From DAISIK01 sp036822055 (lineage in GTDB: Bacteria; Verrucomicrobiota; Verrucomicrobiia; Opitutales; Puniceicoccaceae), in contig DAISIK010000002.1 in NCBI GenBank assembly GCA_036822055.1, positions 1-64,000 of the forward strand: a DNA stretch of 64,000 nucleotides. Direction: 5' to 3'. A program made the translations under genes and the position numbers. Under the pieces are notes generated by a model. That model saw only the letters and a program-made list of their open reading frames with translations, had not been told where the DNA came from and searched no databases. Positions within the stretch are counted from its first letter, which is position 1. Each line of letters opens with the position of its first letter. This document shows, piece after piece, positions 61,519 through 64,000 of the stretch.

Positions 61519-62286
61519 ATGGTCAAAAAAGGTAAACCGGAGAACCAACAGGGCTCCAACCTCTCTCTCCTCCTCCACGTGGTTGCCAGCGCCACGTCTC
61601 TTCTCACCGTTGGCCTGATCTTTGGCTTCCTCTACCTCACCAGCATCCCGCCCACCCTGGTGGCGGAGGCGCCTGAGTTCTCCTTCAGCTTCGGCACGCT
61701 CGATTCTTCAGGCCAGCAGACCAAACCCGGCGCCCAGAACGAACTTTTGGCCCTGCTTAAACACCCGCTTCAGATTACCTACAGCACAGGCTCAACCACT
61801 CCCTCGAGAGACGGAGTGCTGCCGGAGTTTAACGAATGGCTTCGGTCAGGCTCTGGTGAAATCATTCTCTCCGAGGGGGACCTCAACACCATTGCCTCCA
61901 TGACCCTGAATCTCGAAGAGTCGTCCAACCGTGCCATCAGCGAGGCCGAGGCCAACGGTTCTTCTACCTATACTGCTCCCAAGTCCATCAACTTTCGACT
62001 TCGGGGAACCGACCTCCAGCTCACCTCCAATCTCCTGGTCAAGACCCCATTTTTAACCCGGGAAGTCCTCTTCAAAACAAACGGGAAGATTGAGATTCGC
62101 TCGGGTAGCCCGACCTTCATCCCTCAAGCAACCTATTTCAACTCCCTCAGGGTCCCGCCGCCCATCGCCGCGAGCACCGGGCGGGCCCTTGTCAACCAAT
62201 TGGTCAAGGGCTTTCTCGCAAACCGCCAACTCCCCGAGCCAAGGCGGATTGAGGTCAAAGACTCAAACCTACGGATTGTCCTTTGA
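61519..62286 (+). CDS. Unknown membrane-anchored extracytoplasmic protein
   Basis: I do not recognise a family. The 255-residue protein has one membrane helix near the N-terminus (SLLTVGLIFGFLYLTSIPP) after a short basic start, then an extracytoplasmic domain. That domain contains INFRLRGTDLQLTSNLLVKT, REVLFKTNGKIEIRSG and TYFNSLRVPPPIAASTGRAL, a pattern of short beta strands reminiscent of proteins that hold lipid or LPS. Its stop overlaps the start of the next secreted protein (TTGA), so the two belong together. Confidence 0.75.
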   Translation: MVKKGKPENQQGSNLSLLLHVVASATSLLTVGLIFGFLYLTSIPPTLVAEAPEFSFSFGTLDSSGQQTKPGAQNELLALLKHPLQITYSTGSTTPSRDGVLPEFNEWLRSGSGEIILSEGDLNTIASMTLNLEESSNRAISEAEANGSSTYTAPKSINFRLRGTDLQLTSNLLVKTPFLTREVLFKTNGKIEIRSGSPTFIPQATYFNSLRVPPPIAASTGRALVNQLVKGFLANRQLPEPRRIEVKDSNLRIVL

Positions 62287-63443
62287 AAAGATCAGTCCTC
62301 AGGCCCATGCCGAGAAATATCGAGAGATTTTTATGCCTTTCCATCCTTGGTCTCCTCTGGATTCCTTGCCTCGCTGCGCAAACCAACGTCGAGCGTTTCA
62401 ACGCGGGCCCTTTTGAGGTCGTCTCCACTTCCACAGAGCCTGCCGTCCGCATCCGCGACGTTGGCAACATCCTCGCCTCCGTGGTTGCCCGCTACCTTCC
62501 GCCCCAGGAGTTCGGCAGCCCGAGGCCGGTTCTCCGGCTCGCCCCTCCGGGAGCTGGCGGTCTGGCTCCCGACGAATCCTACCGCCTCTATGAGGAATCT
62601 CGTGATCAGGTGGGAGTCGTCCTGCGCTGGGACCGCTCCACAGCCTTCAGCGCCTTTTGCGATGCCCTCACCGAGGTCTACCTCGCCCAGATTGCCGCCA
62701 ATCAAAATCCAGAATTCAAATTCCCTGATGTGCCCGACTTTTTTGTCCGGGCCATCTCTCTCGAGCTGCAAACCTCCATCAGACCTTCAACCCGACTCTT
62801 TGTTCAGCAACTCGGCCAGCAGGTGGATATCCTCAGTCTCGAAGACCTCGTCAGGAGCTCTCACCCCGAGGCCGAGTCGCTCCAGTTTCGGATCAACGCC
62901 TATTGGTTCGTCGAGCTAATTAGCCGGACGCTTGGTCGCCCCGCCATTGCTCGCGACTATTTCTCCAGTCTTCTCGCAAGCAGCCCCCCCATCGAAAGCC
63001 TTCAAAATTTCGTACCCAGCCTTCGCGGCAACGATCAGTCGATCGCCATTTGGTGGGCCGTTGGCTACAACGAGCTCGTTCACAGCCGTGCTTCTCCCGT
63101 CGAAAACCGGCCGGATTCAATCGCCCGCCTCGCCCGGATGTCGAAGTTTGACCTCATCATCGAAGGGCGCTCGGAGTCTGTTAATCTGCAATCAGTTTTC
63201 AAATACGCGAAGAACCCGGAGGTGAAACGGCTCTTACAAATGCGCATTCGCTCTCTCGAGGAATCGCTCCCCCAGGTCCATCCGGTCTTTCAGAATGCTT
63301 CCCGAGCCCTCCTCGTGGTGCTCCAGGCGATCGCCGCAGAGCAATCCCAAAAACACCAGGAGGCACTCGATGCGCTGCGCAAGGAGTGGGCCACCGCCAC
63401 CCGCATATCGCTCGCCCTCGATTCCGCCATCACCTCACGCTGA
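62283..63443 (+). CDS. Unknown secreted protein, 386 residues
   Basis: No family is recognised. The protein has a signal peptide (about 16-32, FLCLSILGLLWIPCLAAQ) and a mostly helical mature part. A conserved-looking FNAGPFEVVSTSTEPAVRIR opens it, which resembles the start of peptidase-like secreted proteins in planctomycetes and verrucomicrobia; no HExxH is visible. The TTG start overlaps the stop of the preceding gene. An ATG at 62307 is an alternative that keeps the signal peptide. Confidence 0.72.
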   Translation: MKRSVLRPMPRNIERFLCLSILGLLWIPCLAAQTNVERFNAGPFEVVSTSTEPAVRIRDVGNILASVVARYLPPQEFGSPRPVLRLAPPGAGGLAPDESYRLYEESRDQVGVVLRWDRSTAFSAFCDALTEVYLAQIAANQNPEFKFPDVPDFFVRAISLELQTSIRPSTRLFVQQLGQQVDILSLEDLVRSSHPEAESLQFRINAYWFVELISRTLGRPAIARDYFSSLLASSPPIESLQNFVPSLRGNDQSIAIWWAVGYNELVHSRASPVENRPDSIARLARMSKFDLIIEGRSESVNLQSVFKYAKNPEVKRLLQMRIRSLEESLPQVHPVFQNASRALLVVLQAIAAEQSQKHQEALDALRKEWATATRISLALDSAITSR

Positions 63444-63717
63444 TCGAGGGTTTCAACAATCCCACGATCCGCGTCGGCTAACTTCCTTCAAGCCTTTGAG
63501 CATTTCTTGTTTGCTCCAATTAGCCAAAGCTCACTGACCTTCACCGGGAGAAGGCGTCTCCGGGGCAAGCGTCCAACCCTGGAGAATAAAGGGCAAAAAT
63601 CTTGCTCCTCTCACCTGGAATGAATCCCCTTCACCTAATATCAAGAATCAAGCAGGTTGATACGACCCCACCCTCCTTGCAGGAAACGCCTCCCCAAGTC
63701 TTGATGAGTTTAGTCCC

Positions 63718-64000
63718 ATGATTCTTAGCCACACCTCCAGGGGTTCTATTGGTCCCCACCTCGTCCTGCTTCACGGCATGCTCGGCAATAAGAAAAACTG
63801 GGCCAGCATCCTTCGGGAACTCGATTCCACCTTCCAGTGCCACGCCCTTGACCTACGCAACCACGGCGACAGCTCCCATCGGGATGAGATGGACTTTGAT
63901 CTTTTGGCTGGGGACCTTCGCGAAAGCCTCGATCATCTTGGGCTCGATCAGATTATTCTCGTCGGTCACAGCCTGGGCGGAAAGGTTGCCATGAAGTTTG
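63718..64000 (+). CDS. Alpha/beta hydrolase, N-terminal part
   Basis: The first 94 residues of an alpha/beta hydrolase run off the right edge. Visible are the oxyanion-hole region LVLLHGMLGNKKNW, the strand-loop ALDLRNHGDS, and the nucleophile elbow VGHSLGGKVAMKF with the catalytic Ser in GHSLGG. This is the pattern of YbfF/ABHD11-like esterases. The C-terminal His is outside the window. Confidence 0.88.
   Translation, partial: MILSHTSRGSIGPHLVLLHGMLGNKKNWASILRELDSTFQCHALDLRNHGDSSHRDEMDFDLLAGDLRESLDHLGLDQIILVGHSLGGKVAMKF

Overview
The window reads as a chromosomal segment of a Gram-negative bacterium from the Planctomycetes-Verrucomicrobia-Chlamydiae group, most likely Verrucomicrobiota of the Opitutae type. 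The clues are an LpxC-FabZ fusion beside LpxA, a very large protein ending in a GreA domain (as in chlamydiae and relatives), an exosortase with a PEP-CTERM-type target, a coenzyme B12-dependent ribonucleotide reductase, and lipid A/Kdo and Lol genes that prove an outer membrane. The taxonomic call is inference from gene architecture; no 16S gene is present. Most of the window is dense housekeeping sequence. Many neighbouring genes overlap by a shared start/stop (ATGA, GTGA, TTGA or TAATG), so coupled translation is common.

Layout. 1-0.81 kb: decayed transposase remnants (IS1380-like and IS3-like) beside tRNA-Thr(CGT). 0.9-9.4 kb: aldo/keto reductase, SUI1/YciH-like factor, zinc-ribbon metallopeptidase, CrtI-like FAD oxidoreductase, LptE-like lipoprotein, an orphan OppB/OppC permease pair, and an MscS channel with an N-terminal 7-residue repeat. 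9.4-16.5 kb: lpxA and lpxC-fabZ, a dihydrouridine synthase, birA-nadC-CorA-like-DUF3096 (tightly packed on the minus strand), and a PolB-like exonuclease. 16.7-25.4 kb: glycosyltransferase, GH63-type glucosidase, exported MsrA and MsrB, xseA, tRNA-Gly(GCC), trpA, and a HIBADH-family dehydrogenase. 25.4-32.6 kb: nrdJ preceded by two NrdR-like boxes, a small lipoprotein, tRNA-Cys(GCA), and a two-gene cassette of a VIT/vWA protein with a PEP-CTERM-like tail plus its exosortase.

32.7-45.9 kb: a lysine-rich-tail protein with a carbohydrate-binding-like domain, groES-groEL, an unknown protein, a DUF547 protein translationally coupled to a flavin/NosR-like iron-sulfur fusion, an Hpt protein facing a histidine-kinase-like protein that lacks its phospho-acceptor histidine, waaA, an ArsR-methyltransferase fusion, and the giant GreA protein. 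45.9-64 kb: RsmB-like methyltransferase, an ABC exporter operon with a TPR-like protein, redoxin and cysE with start codons 3 bases apart, trxB, lolC/E-lolD, tagaturonate epimerase, pyrG-cysC, recN, cstA, a secreted lineage-specific pair, and the start of an alpha/beta hydrolase.

The strongest candidate for a little-described system is the VIT/vWA-exosortase cassette at 29.2-32.6 kb. It looks like a one-substrate protein-sorting unit in which the enzyme also carries an EpsI-like domain. Second-rank candidates are the DUF547/flavin-NosR fusion (36.7-39.7 kb), the pseudo-kinase/Hpt pair (39.9-41.5 kb), and the basic-tail/CBM-like protein (32.8 kb).
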